From: a virus
IMG/VR virus record: IMGVR_UViG_3300028802_000057
Location: 1-23,403 of that record
DNA length: 23,403 nt
Direction: 5' to 3' (one strand)
Shown: in pieces, positions 12,902 through 20,203 of the stretch
How positions within the stretch are numbered: position 1 is the stretch's first letter
Layout: each line of letters opens with the position of its first letter
Made by a program: the position numbers and the translations under genes
The notes under the pieces: generated by a model
The model's database searches: none
Told to the model about the DNA's origin: nothing
What the model saw: only the letters and a program-made list of their open reading frames with translations

Positions 12902-12936
12902 GCCCCGGTCATCGCAAGATGGCTGGGGCTTTTTTT
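12902..12936 (+). terminator. Rho-independent terminator of the plus operon
   Basis: GCCCC (12902-12906) pairs with GGGGC (12925-12929) and CATC (12910-12913) with GATG (12918-12921), joined by wobble pairs, with loop GCAA. Seven T residues follow (12930-12936). The flank on the other side is A/T-rich, so it may also stop transcription coming from the helicase block, which ends at 13055 in the opposite direction. Confidence 0.9.
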
Positions 12937-13054
12937 ATGTCCAGAAACACGAAGAGGCGGCCAACTTTCGCTGACCACCTCTCCGGTCTATCCGGGGCGA
13001 GCCAAAGGCAAAGGAGCAAACCTCGCTCAAGCACGCTCGGAAGGAGCCAGGACA
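12937..13054. other. Gap between convergent operons with orphan ribosome-binding site
   Basis: An open frame begins at ATG 12937 inside the terminator T tract, but has no ribosome-binding site and reads into the opposite gene, so I do not call it. At 13009-13021 the sequence AAAGGAGCAAAC is the operon's standard start signal, yet no ATG, GTG or TTG follows in place. It looks like the remains of a lost gene. Confidence 0.4.
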
Positions 13055-13252
13055 TTAGGGTGCGTCGCGGACCTTTTCAAGCGTCCGCTGGACCGCAGCC
13101 ATAGCACACGTGCGTGCCGTAGCCTCAGCCGTCGTCATCTTCTTCTCGCCAACCAGCCGGGCGTAGACCTTCTGCCGCATCCTCACCTCGCGCTTGACCT
13201 CCTCGATCTGCTCGCCCAGCGTCACCCGCGCGATCACATCCTCTCCGGCCAT
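13055..13252 (-). CDS. Small phage hypothetical protein
   Basis: A 65-residue helical protein from ATG 13252 with GGAGGGGA upstream. The core (EEVKREVRMRQKVYARLVGEKKMTTAEATARTCAMAAVQRTLEKV) matches the pattern of a small protein found in many phages, E-x-x-R-E-x-x-x-R-x-x-V-Y-x-x-L-V-x-x-x-K-M-T, for which no function is known. An in-frame start at 13396 would duplicate the upstream gene's region, so I reject it. It is the last gene of the helicase block and overlaps the preceding gene by 19 bases. Confidence 0.75.
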   Translation of the reverse strand: MAGEDVIARVTLGEQIEEVKREVRMRQKVYARLVGEKKMTTAEATARTCAMAAVQRTLEKVRDAP

Positions 13253-13473
13253 GTGATCCCCTCCCCCCTCTTCCACTCTGAAACAGTGCAGTCGCCGCCG
13301 TCGGTTATGATAATGCGCAGCGGCGGATTCTCGGATCGCTCGCCAACGGCAATGGCCCTGCGGAAGCAGGCCACGGCTGCCTTGTCGTGAACCCAACGCA
13401 CAATGTACGCATGCTTGCCGTTGTCCAAGAACACGGCGACAGAAAACTGTGGACGATCCTCCTCCTCCATCAT
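13234..13473 (-). CDS. Hypothetical protein
   Basis: A 79-residue protein from ATG 13473, in an ATGA overlap with the helicase stop. It is strand-rich (RPQFSVAVFLDNGKHAYIVRWV) with a central helix (DKAAVACFRRAIAVGER) and ends in RIIITDGGDCTVSEWKRGEG, a phrase I know from other phage proteins of unknown function. The ATG-ATG doublet leaves a one-residue uncertainty. Coupled translation with the helicase suggests a related role, but this is only inference. Confidence 0.65.
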   Translation of the reverse strand: MMEEEDRPQFSVAVFLDNGKHAYIVRWVHDKAAVACFRRAIAVGERSENPPLRIIITDGGDCTVSEWKRGEGITWPERM

Positions 13474-15050
13474 CGCGCCGTTTCCATCGTTCGCCGCTTC
13501 GACTTCGCGTAGGCGATCTGCCGCGACTTGATCCAGCTCGCTGTCACTGGCGACACCGACTGCAGCGGCGAATCCTTGTACGCGTTCGGCCACACCCCGA
13601 ACCGCTCCCTGAACTGGTTCGACGCCCAGCCGCTCTGATAGCCGTGCTGCCGTGCGTACATCTTCAGCTCGCCAAAGAAGTGCGCCTCGTTGATATAACC
13701 CCAGCGCTCGGGTGCCGCCTCCTTCACCGGCTTCGGCTTGGGCTTCAGCTCGCGCAACTCGCCCGGCTCCGGCTCGATCTTGCTGACCACCTTGGCGACG
13801 AACCCACACGCCGGACACTGCGCCATCTTCGGCAGCTTGAGGTAGCCGCACTTCGGACATTCCTTCGGCAGCCGGATGCCCTCGGTGCGGTTGTCGTGTA
13901 CCGGCGTCTGGCCATCGTGCAGGCCGGTGTAGCTCTCATCAATGTCGGTGACGAAGCCCAGCCGCAAGTGGTTGTCCGAGTGGTCGAGGATCAGGCAGTG
14001 ATCCTTGCCATCGGCTGTGCGCAACCCACGGCCAACGATCTGCGTGAACAACATGTCCGACTTGGTTGGTCTGCACATGCTGATACAACGCACATCCCAA
14101 TCGATCCCCATGGTCAACGTGCCGACGTTGCAGACCACCTTGTATTCACCATCGTGAAACTTGCGCTTGATGGTCTTGCGGCCCTCGACGAACTCCTTGG
14201 TCTTCTTTTTTATCTTATCGTTGTCTGGCGTGAACGCGTCCTGGTAGCCGCACGGCACACCAGCCGCTTGGAATTTCAGCTGCAGCTTCTTGGCGTGCGC
14301 GCGGTCCACCGCGTAGCACAGCGTCGGTCGATACTCCGCATGCTTGAGCCATGTCTCCACGATGTCGGCCACGAGCTTGCCGTCCTGCATCACCTCGGAC
14401 AGCTGACCCTCGTGGTAGTCCCCAGCCATCGTGCGAACCCCAGACAGGTCAGGATGCGATGGCGCGAACACCTTGAACGGCGACAGGTGGCCATCGTCGA
14501 TCATCTGCTGGATCGTCGCTGCCTTGTGGAAGTGATCGAACCAGGAGCCAAGCCCCTTGGTCCACGGCGTCGCGCTCAACCCGATGACTGGCACATTGGT
14601 GAAGTGCGCTGGCTCCGATGGGTGCCTCTTGCTCGGGTCTGGATGCTTCATCGTCCCCAGCCACTTCTCGTAGAACGTGAACCAGATGTGGCACTCGTCG
14701 ATAAGCACAACATCCGCCAGCGGGATCGTGCGCTTCATCAACGTCTGTACGCTGGCGATCTGCACCGGTTGATTCCAGTCGTACAACGGGTTGTCAGCCT
14801 GGATCACGCCGACTTCGGTGATGCCTTGGCGTGCGAACATGTCGAGCGTCTGCTCTATCAGGTCGATGGCTGGCACGGTGAACAGAACCTTCTTGCCCTT
14901 GGCCAGCGCACCGTTGACCAGGGCTGCGGCCAGCACGGTCTTGCCGTAGCCGGTCGCTGCCTGCATGCAGATGCGCTTACAGCCATCCCTCGTCGCCTCA
15001 CGTAGCGCGTCGAGATCGCCTTGTTGGTCTTCGCGTAGTACTACCGTCAT
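13470..15050 (-). CDS. SF2 DEAD/H-box-like helicase with C-terminal zinc ribbon
   Basis: A 526-residue ATP-driven helicase or translocase of superfamily 2. Motif I AATGYGKT (31-38), motif II DECH (118-121), motif III SAT-P (159-162) and motif VI QIVGRGLR (337-344) are all present. A four-cysteine zinc ribbon follows (CPKC 398-401, CPAC 412-415), then a charged linker and a helical C-terminal part. Phage relatives are thought to serve replication or recombination. ATG 15050 has a perfect AAAAGGAGC upstream; a longer in-frame version to 15098 is less likely. It overlaps the zinc-ribbon gene upstream by 53 bases. Confidence 0.92.
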   Translation of the reverse strand: MTVVLREDQQGDLDALREATRDGCKRICMQAATGYGKTVLAAALVNGALAKGKKVLFTVPAIDLIEQTLDMFARQGITEVGVIQADNPLYDWNQPVQIASVQTLMKRTIPLADVVLIDECHIWFTFYEKWLGTMKHPDPSKRHPSEPAHFTNVPVIGLSATPWTKGLGSWFDHFHKAATIQQMIDDGHLSPFKVFAPSHPDLSGVRTMAGDYHEGQLSEVMQDGKLVADIVETWLKHAEYRPTLCYAVDRAHAKKLQLKFQAAGVPCGYQDAFTPDNDKIKKKTKEFVEGRKTIKRKFHDGEYKVVCNVGTLTMGIDWDVRCISMCRPTKSDMLFTQIVGRGLRTADGKDHCLILDHSDNHLRLGFVTDIDESYTGLHDGQTPVHDNRTEGIRLPKECPKCGYLKLPKMAQCPACGFVAKVVSKIEPEPGELRELKPKPKPVKEAAPERWGYINEAHFFGELKMYARQHGYQSGWASNQFRERFGVWPNAYKDSPLQSVSPVTASWIKSRQIAYAKSKRRTMETAR

Positions 15051-15318
15051 TCGCTTTGCTCCTTTTCTCAACCTCTGCTCTTGCCCATTGCACCGCAATG
15101 ATGCGCTTGTCGCCAGCCACCTCGTGCATTTCCTCGTCGTTCAATTCACGGAACGACAGGTCGTCCGCAAAGGCCATGATGTGTCCGCAGTAAATGCACA
15201 ACGTAATGTCACCAGGACTCGGCATCCCATCGTCATTGATCGCCGACGCCCCATCCAGATGCTTCCCGCAGTTCAGACAATTGCAGCCCGGCATCAAATG
15301 ATCGGTGCCGACTTTCAT
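14998..15318 (-). CDS. Small zinc-ribbon protein
   Basis: A 106-residue protein with CxxC pairs at C14/C17 and C41/C44 (CNCLNCGK and LCIYCG), spaced as in a zinc ribbon. A conserved P-x-P-G-D lies between them. The last 20 residues are very basic (RRPTRRSRR) and come from the part overlapping the helicase start. The N-terminal pattern is common in phage proteins of unknown function. It starts by ATGA overlap with the 94-residue gene. Confidence 0.7.
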   Translation of the reverse strand: MKVGTDHLMPGCNCLNCGKHLDGASAINDDGMPSPGDITLCIYCGHIMAFADDLSFRELNDEEMHEVAGDKRIIAVQWARAEVEKRSKANDGSTTRRPTRRSRRAT

Positions 15319-15599
15319 TCGAGCAACCCATCTAGTGTCGGATCAAGCTCCCATGTCTCTAGCGTGCGCAGCATCACGATCATCGGTTCAAGCGCAGCCA
15401 TTCCTTCATCGTACTGCACGCGCGTGATCGATCCGTCCTGAAACAGGTCGCGGCCCAAATGCTGATCGACCTTGATGTACGCGCGCAGCGCATCGATCAG
15501 GTTGATGGTCGCCTCCGGCCAGTCCGGCCCAACGTCGGCGGCGTGCGCGGCGATCCGTTCGAGGTGATGCCGCAGCCGGTCGAATTCATCATTTGCCAC
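15315..15599 (-). CDS. Hypothetical protein
   Basis: A 94-residue acidic, helical protein of unknown function. It contains FDRLRHHLERIAAHAADVGPDWPEATINLIDALRAYI and, further on, MAALEPMIVMLRTLETWELDP. ATG 15599 overlaps the end of the upstream gene by 11 bases; no separate strong ribosome-binding site is seen, which fits coupled translation within the helicase block. Confidence 0.65.
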   Translation of the reverse strand: MANDEFDRLRHHLERIAAHAADVGPDWPEATINLIDALRAYIKVDQHLGRDLFQDGSITRVQYDEGMAALEPMIVMLRTLETWELDPTLDGLLE

Positions 15600-15816
15600 T
15601 GGCTGCCTCCACCGTTGGCACCACGGTCGTGAACGGCAGCGGCTCGATGAGCCACATCAACCCGGCGTCACCGATCCACTTCACCGCCATGTCTGGGCAG
15701 ATCATATCAGTGCGCAGCGCAACGCCGATGCTGTTGATCTCGTTGTCCCACAGCTTGCAGCGCGATGACGCGACGCGCAGCGTCGCCAGCATGTACTCCT
15801 TGTGATCGTCGTCCAC
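15589..15816 (-). CDS. Hypothetical protein
   Basis: A 75-residue protein of unknown function. The start is GTG 15816, chosen because AAAAGGAGCAAAC lies directly upstream in the same arrangement as the plus-strand genes; no in-frame ATG precedes it. It is mixed helix and strand (LATLRVASSRCKLWDNEINSIGVAL, then MAVKWIGDAGLMWLIEPLPF). It is coupled by overlap to the 94-residue gene. Confidence 0.7.
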   Translation of the reverse strand: MDDDHKEYMLATLRVASSRCKLWDNEINSIGVALRTDMICPDMAVKWIGDAGLMWLIEPLPFTTVVPTVEAASGK

Positions 15817-15832
15817 CGTTTGCTCCTTTTGT

Positions 15833-16018
15833 TTATAACTTCTTCAGCCCCTGTTGCTGCAGCCACCGCTGCTCCGCCGCGCGCGCTCTCGCCTCAAGTG
15901 AGTCGCGCGGTTTGCTGGACACGACGCGCCCGCTATCCAACACCTTCCCTGGTTCGTATTTCTCTTCGGTCGCCGCGAACCGCTTCGCCCTGCGCCAGTC
16001 TCTCTTGCCTCCAGCCAC
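15833..16018 (-). CDS. Small basic hypothetical protein, probable first gene of the helicase block
   Basis: A 61-residue basic protein (AGGKRDWRRAKRFAATEEKYEPGK, then SSKPRDSLEARARAAEQRWLQQQGLKKL). I prefer GTG 16018, because GGAGGAGG is five bases upstream; ATG 16033 lacks such a site. The stop lies only a few bases before the ribosome-binding site of the next gene, as in an operon. The frame stays open far upstream but becomes unprotein-like there, so the long version is rejected. Confidence 0.5.
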   Translation of the reverse strand: MAGGKRDWRRAKRFAATEEKYEPGKVLDSGRVVSSKPRDSLEARARAAEQRWLQQQGLKKL

Positions 16019-16710
16019 CTCACCCTCCTCCATCGAGTCGATACGCCGCCACTTTCTTCCAGAGATAGCCCCGAGGGCTGCTCTCTTCCTGCCTGCTGGC
16101 GGGACCGGGCGCGGCCCGGCGGAATACTCGTTAGTCTTCTCTGGTTTTAACCGGCGTACAAAGTGGACAAGCACACGGCCACGCAGCCGCTTTCCCAGCC
16201 GGGGGGCAGCACGGCACCGATCTGCTTCTATGGGGCGGGACCACCGAGCGCACACCAACAGCCAGATCGAAACCGACCGGAACCGTTGTGGCAGGAAGGG
16301 GCTTGATGCTGGCGGCGATGGTTGGTATTTATCGCTGCAAGCAGTCCGCCCTTTGACCGACATCAAAGGCTTCGGATCAGGGGGCGGTGCCGTTGATCGC
16401 GGCCCGCCCCAACTTTTTGAAGCTCCGCTGATTCCCCGGAAGAGTCCAGCACCCTCCAGAAATAAATCCGTCGGCGCGTGATGTTGTGCCGCGTGCGCTG
16501 CATCAACGCGACATCTTGCGATGCATCGTGTGACAGCGTCGTGTCGTACGATGGTCTGTGAGCAGCGGGGATAACTCCGGCGGCGAAACCGAATCACCCG
16601 ACGCGCGTTGTGCTGATCTCAGGCGCGGCACAACCTGAGAAGGAAGCGGGGCCGACCCGACCATAGCCCCCCAGCCCCTGACAGGCCGGTCCCGCCTTCC
16701 ACCCCCCCCG

Positions 16711-16828
16711 AGATAACACTGGCTAACCCTGGCGCACCCTGGCTGGTGCTGGCTCGTGCTGTCTTGTGCTGTCTGGTGCTGGCTCGTGCTGTCCACCTCT
16801 GACAGCTCTGACACCTCTGACACCAGTT
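16711..16828. repeat. 10-bp-period tandem repeat array (iteron-like)
   Basis: From 16721 to 16800, eight consecutive ten-base units fit the consensus GGCTNGTGCT (for example GGCTAACCCT, GGCTGGTGCT, GTCTTGTGCT, GGCTCGTGCT), preceded by a degenerate unit at 16711. After 16800 the period changes to nine bases (GACAGCTCT, GACACCTCT, GACACCAG). A period near one helical turn places protein-binding sites on one face of DNA, as in iteron arrays. The array is followed at once by an AT-rich tract. Confidence 0.8.
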
Positions 16829-16839
16829 TCGCGGTCCAT

Positions 16840-16887
16840 AAAAATAAACCGCCTGAATAAATAAAAACAAACCGCCGGATAAATAAA
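16840..16887. repeat. AT-rich direct repeat, possible DNA-unwinding element
   Basis: Two copies of a 23-24 base unit, at 16840-16863 and 16863-16887, share AAAYAAACCGCC, a short GA/GG-A stretch and ATAAATAA. In a genome of high GC this A/T-rich tract stands out. Beside the repeat array it suits an unwinding element of an origin. Confidence 0.6.
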
Positions 16888-16910
16888 CTTCACGCACGGC
16901 TCGCTGTCGT

Positions 16911-16957
16911 TTGACAGACGCATGCTCGTTGGCCTAGCTTCTCAAATACCTATTGCG
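16911..16957 (+). promoter_or_regulatory. Sigma70-like promoter with shared ACCTATTGCG motif
   Basis: TTGACA (16911-16916) is a perfect -35 box; 18 bases on, TAGCTT (16935-16940) is a weak -10 box. Overlapping its end, 16939-16957 matches 2725-2743 at 16 of 19 positions. It points to the plus block beginning at 17010. Confidence 0.5.
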
Positions 16958-16983
16958 TGCTTTACAAAAAAGGAGCAGCGGCA

Positions 16984-17031
16984 ATGGGCCAACACACATG
17001 GAGAAGACAATGCGCTGGAATAATACCGTAG
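16984..17031 (+). CDS. Possible 15-residue leader peptide
   Basis: AAAAAAGGAGCAGCGGCA at 16968-16983 is a strong ribosome-binding site, but the ATG it serves (16984) is not in frame with the large gene downstream. It encodes only MGQHTWRRQCAGIIP and a TAG stop at 17029-17031, overlapping the start of the 299-residue gene. It may be a leader that controls initiation at 17010, or an unused remnant. No regulatory codon run is seen. Confidence 0.35.
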   Translation: MGQHTWRRQCAGIIP

Positions 17032-17909
17032 ATACGGTCATCGAGGTCGAACAAGCTGGCAGCAAGGGCCAGTGGCGGATCGGCGACGCCATCATCAAAG
17101 ACCTGAAGGAGGAGGGATATTTCGCGTCGCGAAATGACGAGACAATTCCCGAGATCGAAGGCGATGTCTTTGAGGAATGCGCAGGCAAGCTGGCCGAGCG
17201 TGGCGTCGAACGTGAAGGCAAGCCCTACTCTGTGCTGCATATCCGCAACCTGTTCCGCACGGCGTATGTCTTCCCGCGCGCTGACCGCAACGACAAATAC
17301 TCGTGGAGTGTTCACGTCGAGGCTGGCACGCCAGACAACCTGAAGAATGCGGTAACCGCGTTGCGCAAGATTAGTAAGTCCATCAACAAGGACAACGTGC
17401 GGGCGCTGATCAAGCATTGGACCGAAGAGGCCGACGCCAAGCGCCGGGCCGAGGTGGCGACAGCCAAGGCCAAAAAGGACGCGGCCACGAATAAGAAGAA
17501 GAAGGCGGCAGAGGAAAGGCTGGCAACCAAGGACAAGGCCGTCCACGCACAGGCTGATGCGGCACGTGCAGAGGCCCAGCAAGAAATCAAGGAAGCCGAA
17601 GCGACGATCAAAGAACTTGGTGGACCGCCGCCGTTCAATTCTGATCTGGATGTTGACACCAGCGATGTCAGCGCACTGGAGCGTTGGGCGGTCATGCTTG
17701 GCATCTATGCTCACACACTCGCCATGAAGCGTGAGGCGAAGAAGATGCTCAAGGCTATCGGCAAGATAGCGGCATCGCTCACCGAGGATGAAAAGCAGTC
17801 CGTCGCTGACGGCTGCAACGAGATCATCGCGCTCTTGGAGGGCATCAACGAGTCGGTGAAACGCCCGGTGCGGAAGCTTGCGGCAATTCAGGGAGGGAAG
17901 GCGTCATGA
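17010..17909 (+). CDS. Putative DNA-binding protein with long coiled coil, next to the candidate origin
   Basis: A 299-residue protein of unknown function. Residues 1-110 contain a helical domain (WRIGDAIIKDLKEEGYF, YSVLHIRNLFRTAYVFPRADR) and a phrase SWSVHVEAGTPDNLKNAVTAL that recalls phage and plasmid DNA-binding proteins. Residues about 130-195 are an alanine/lysine/glutamate coiled coil, and the end is helical. ATG 17010 has GGAG six bases upstream; ATG 16998 is an alternative with a poorer site. Being the first gene after the repeat array, it is a candidate origin- or operator-binding protein, by position only. The next gene starts by ATGA overlap. Confidence 0.55.
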   Translation: MRWNNTVDTVIEVEQAGSKGQWRIGDAIIKDLKEEGYFASRNDETIPEIEGDVFEECAGKLAERGVEREGKPYSVLHIRNLFRTAYVFPRADRNDKYSWSVHVEAGTPDNLKNAVTALRKISKSINKDNVRALIKHWTEEADAKRRAEVATAKAKKDAATNKKKKAAEERLATKDKAVHAQADAARAEAQQEIKEAEATIKELGGPPPFNSDLDVDTSDVSALERWAVMLGIYAHTLAMKREAKKMLKAIGKIAASLTEDEKQSVADGCNEIIALLEGINESVKRPVRKLAAIQGGKAS

Positions 17910-18529
17910 CCAAGCGGGCGAAGTTGCACATTATACGCGGCGGTAAGATACGCGGCGGCAACGGTAGCCCGCCCACGGGAGGGGGTGGCGGTAAGAAAAA
18001 AAAGCGCCGCCCCAACCCGCTCAACAAGTTGCTCTGGTACGCAACCTCGCGTGCCTACTATCCGAGCCGCGCGACCGGCGTTGAGATGATCGCGGAGCGG
18101 ATGACGAAGCTCAGCAAGCGCATCGAGGGCCGCCAGATCAACATCACCACCAGCACTGCTAACATGGTGATCGTTGATTGTCGGCGGCGCTGTCAGTTCT
18201 ACGGTTGGATGTTGATGAACGTAGAGAAAGGCAGCGTCGGATGGAATCGTGGTTTCGTCCCGATCCTAACCGATGTTGATGACGAGGGGTTCGAGACGTT
18301 CCTGCTTGACGACGACGATCTCCTGTTCGCCATCAGCGGCATTAAGTCGGCGTTGCACACTCAGGCAAGCATGATCGGCACCACCGCAAACGGCGTGTCG
18401 TTCCTCACCAACTGCCTAGAGGCCTTGGGTAATAAAAAGGCCGCCGACGATCTACGTGAGTTTGCCGCAGAGTGCCGCTCGTTTGCGCGGCGAGCTGCGG
18501 AAGTTCGCGCAAGTGCTGACGCGCTGTAA
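17906..18529 (+). CDS. Hypothetical basic protein
   Basis: A 207-residue protein. The first 40 residues are basic and glycine-rich and probably disordered (KIRGGNGSPPTGGGGGKKKKRR). The rest mixes a strand-rich region (ITTSTANMVIVDCRRRCQFYGWMLMNVEKGSV) with helices near the C-terminus. The basic tail suggests nucleic acid contact. Start ATG 17906 overlaps the previous gene and has GGGAGGG upstream. Function not recognised. Confidence 0.65.
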   Translation: MTKRAKLHIIRGGKIRGGNGSPPTGGGGGKKKKRRPNPLNKLLWYATSRAYYPSRATGVEMIAERMTKLSKRIEGRQINITTSTANMVIVDCRRRCQFYGWMLMNVEKGSVGWNRGFVPILTDVDDEGFETFLLDDDDLLFAISGIKSALHTQASMIGTTANGVSFLTNCLEALGNKKAADDLREFAAECRSFARRAAEVRASADAL

Positions 18530-18762
18530 TGCTTGACGTACAGCGCCGAATAATCGACCTGCTTCGCATTCGCGCGGAGCAGGTTGATTACACCGAAATC
18601 CCCACATTCCTACGGATGACTGCGGAGCAACGCCGACAGGCTTGGGTCGTTTACGATAACCAGCGCGCGGTGGCGGCGCGCGGCACAGGAGCCGACCATG
18701 CGGATCGTGGAATGGTTGCGCCAAAAGATGCTCGCGGTAGTGGCGCGGTTCAAGAAGCCTAA
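18529..18762 (+). CDS. Small hypothetical protein
   Basis: A 77-residue protein starting in a TAATG overlap with the previous stop. The first 50 residues are helical and protein-like (VQRRIIDLLRIRAEQVDYTEIPTFLRMTAEQRRQAWVVYDNQRAVAA). The last 20 overlap the start of the following gene by 65 bases and look like by-product sequence. It is likely translated by coupling. Function unknown. Confidence 0.55.
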   Translation: MLDVQRRIIDLLRIRAEQVDYTEIPTFLRMTAEQRRQAWVVYDNQRAVAARGTGADHADRGMVAPKDARGSGAVQEA

Positions 18763-20203
18763 GCCCGAGCCGACACCGAAGCCAGCGCCGGGACCAGCGC
18801 CAAAACCAGCGCCGCCCGAGCCACCCAAGGACGTACTCTTCGACGATGCGCAATTGGCGGAAGACCCGCCCGGCAGGCCGACCAAGAGCGCTGAGCTGCG
18901 ACGGCTCGAACGGCGGCGGCTCAAGCACGACAAGTTCGTAACGCCGAAGGGCGAGAGGCCACCGAAGGTCGAGCGCGAGCCAGCGCCGCCGAAGCCGAAG
19001 CCCGAGCCGGTGCCGGAGGGGGAGCCGGAGGGAGAGCCGGACGGCCACATCACCAGGATGCACGTGTTCGGCAAGCATCACGAGGACACGCAGGATGTCT
19101 ATTACCACGAGTCCGAATTCTACGGCATGTTCAACTTCAGGGACACGATCCTGCAGCAGCTCGAACGCTACTTCGTCTACCTCGCGCGCATGAAGAAGTA
19201 CGACAGCGACTCGTATGGTTTCTATCGGCAGTACGGAGCGCAGCTCCTGCCCTACGTCAACGTGGGCGCACACGACCGCCACCTCAACGACGACAAGCCT
19301 GATGAGTGGAAGCCGTTCCTGGCGGAGTGGTTTCACCTGAACCGGCCATCGTTCGGTTGCTACGCTTACGGCACCGATCCGGAGACGGAGAAGTATGAGC
19401 TGACGGCGAAGGGTAAGACGAACAAGGCGACGCTGTGGGTGCCGAAGTTCATGTACTTCACCAAGCTGGACAAGCCTTCGCCCAACCTACAGATGATGAA
19501 GGGCGGCGACATCTACACCATGACGGTCTGGTGGGACCGGCCACACGACCCCAAGTACAAGCGCAAGTACGGTACGCCGCAGGAGTTTGGCATCTTCGTC
19601 AGCGACGACGGCCAGCGGATCGTGGCGCTGCGTTCGCTGCGGACCAACATGCGTCCGATCAAGGCCAAGCGCGGAGCGTATCGCGGCTATACGGTCCACA
19701 TCCCGCAGCGTGGCTGGCAATACCCGAGCGAGTTCGAGAGCTGGGCGAAGGACAACGGCGAGGACGCGCAGGCGTTTCTGACACGGCTGTTTCTGTCATC
19801 GGTGCAGCGGCACGCCAACGCGCAGCGTGGCATGGTGCGGATCGCGGTTCACAAGGACGACATGACCGCCGTGTTCTCAGTCAACCACGAGAAGATGGGA
19901 TACTTCTTTCAGGATCGCGACATCCACATTGGCGAGACGGGCGCGCGCAAAAAGATATTCCACATGGTGCGAGCGCACACCCGCAAGGATGGGGCCGAGG
20001 TGCCGCTGCACTTCCGTGGCGAGCGCGAGTTCACGTGGGCCGACTACGACGTGAAGATCACCGTTCCAGGCTACGACCATACCAACTTCGATGAACTCGA
20101 TGTCGGCATCATCGACGAGCATTGGATGGACGAGAAGGAGTCGTACCTAAACCAGGAAGAGGTCGGCAAGATATTCGCCGAGAAAATAAACCGGGTTCAC
20201 TAA
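18698..20203 (+). CDS. Large hypothetical protein with proline-rich linker
   Basis: A 501-residue protein. Residues 1-20 form a basic amphipathic helix (MRIVEWLRQKMLAVVARFKK). Residues about 21-115 are rich in P, K and E (repeated PKPxP, PEPPK and EPEGEPEG), a probably extended linker. Residues 120-500 are a folded region with many aromatic and histidine residues (HVFGKHHEDTQDVYYHESEFYGMFNF, WVPKFMYFTKL, MVRIAVHKDDMTAVFSVNHEK) but no ATPase, polymerase or protease motif that I recognise. ATG 18698 has CAGGAGC upstream. Its stop codon overlaps that of the convergent RuvC-like gene. It could belong to replication or virion assembly; I cannot decide. Confidence 0.65.
   Translation: MRIVEWLRQKMLAVVARFKKPKPEPTPKPAPGPAPKPAPPEPPKDVLFDDAQLAEDPPGRPTKSAELRRLERRRLKHDKFVTPKGERPPKVEREPAPPKPKPEPVPEGEPEGEPDGHITRMHVFGKHHEDTQDVYYHESEFYGMFNFRDTILQQLERYFVYLARMKKYDSDSYGFYRQYGAQLLPYVNVGAHDRHLNDDKPDEWKPFLAEWFHLNRPSFGCYAYGTDPETEKYELTAKGKTNKATLWVPKFMYFTKLDKPSPNLQMMKGGDIYTMTVWWDRPHDPKYKRKYGTPQEFGIFVSDDGQRIVALRSLRTNMRPIKAKRGAYRGYTVHIPQRGWQYPSEFESWAKDNGEDAQAFLTRLFLSSVQRHANAQRGMVRIAVHKDDMTAVFSVNHEKMGYFFQDRDIHIGETGARKKIFHMVRAHTRKDGAEVPLHFRGEREFTWADYDVKITVPGYDHTNFDELDVGIIDEHWMDEKESYLNQEEVGKIFAEKINRVH

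Larger units (their letters stand above)
16019..16983. other. Non-coding region, candidate replication origin
   Basis: About 960 bases without a convincing gene, between the minus helicase block and the plus block. Open frames on both strands read through, but they lack start signals and are low in protein-like composition. Contents: GTTGTGCCGCG (16483-16493) with its exact complement at 16624-16634, a palindrome CGATGCATCG (16519-16528), a 10-bp-period repeat array (16711-16828), an AT-rich direct repeat (16840-16887), and a promoter with the shared motif (16911-16957). Confidence 0.55.

Noticed and set aside
13449-15005. Plus-strand open frame of 518 codons
   Set aside because: Antisense to the SF2 helicase, whose motifs are all intact; high GC at third positions keeps the opposite frame open.
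15765-16481. Plus-strand open frame of 238 codons, with an overlapping long minus frame to 16597
   Set aside because: Neither has a ribosome-binding site at its far end or protein-like composition beyond 16030; only the last 61 codons of the minus frame are kept as a gene.
16503-16897. Minus-strand open frames with STSQHQ repeats
   Set aside because: The repeat arises from the 10-bp DNA array being read in several frames, not from a protein repeat.
18452-19336. Minus-strand open frame of 294 codons
   Set aside because: Antisense shadow of the 501-residue gene; no start signal and leucine/arginine/valine-rich composition typical of shadows.
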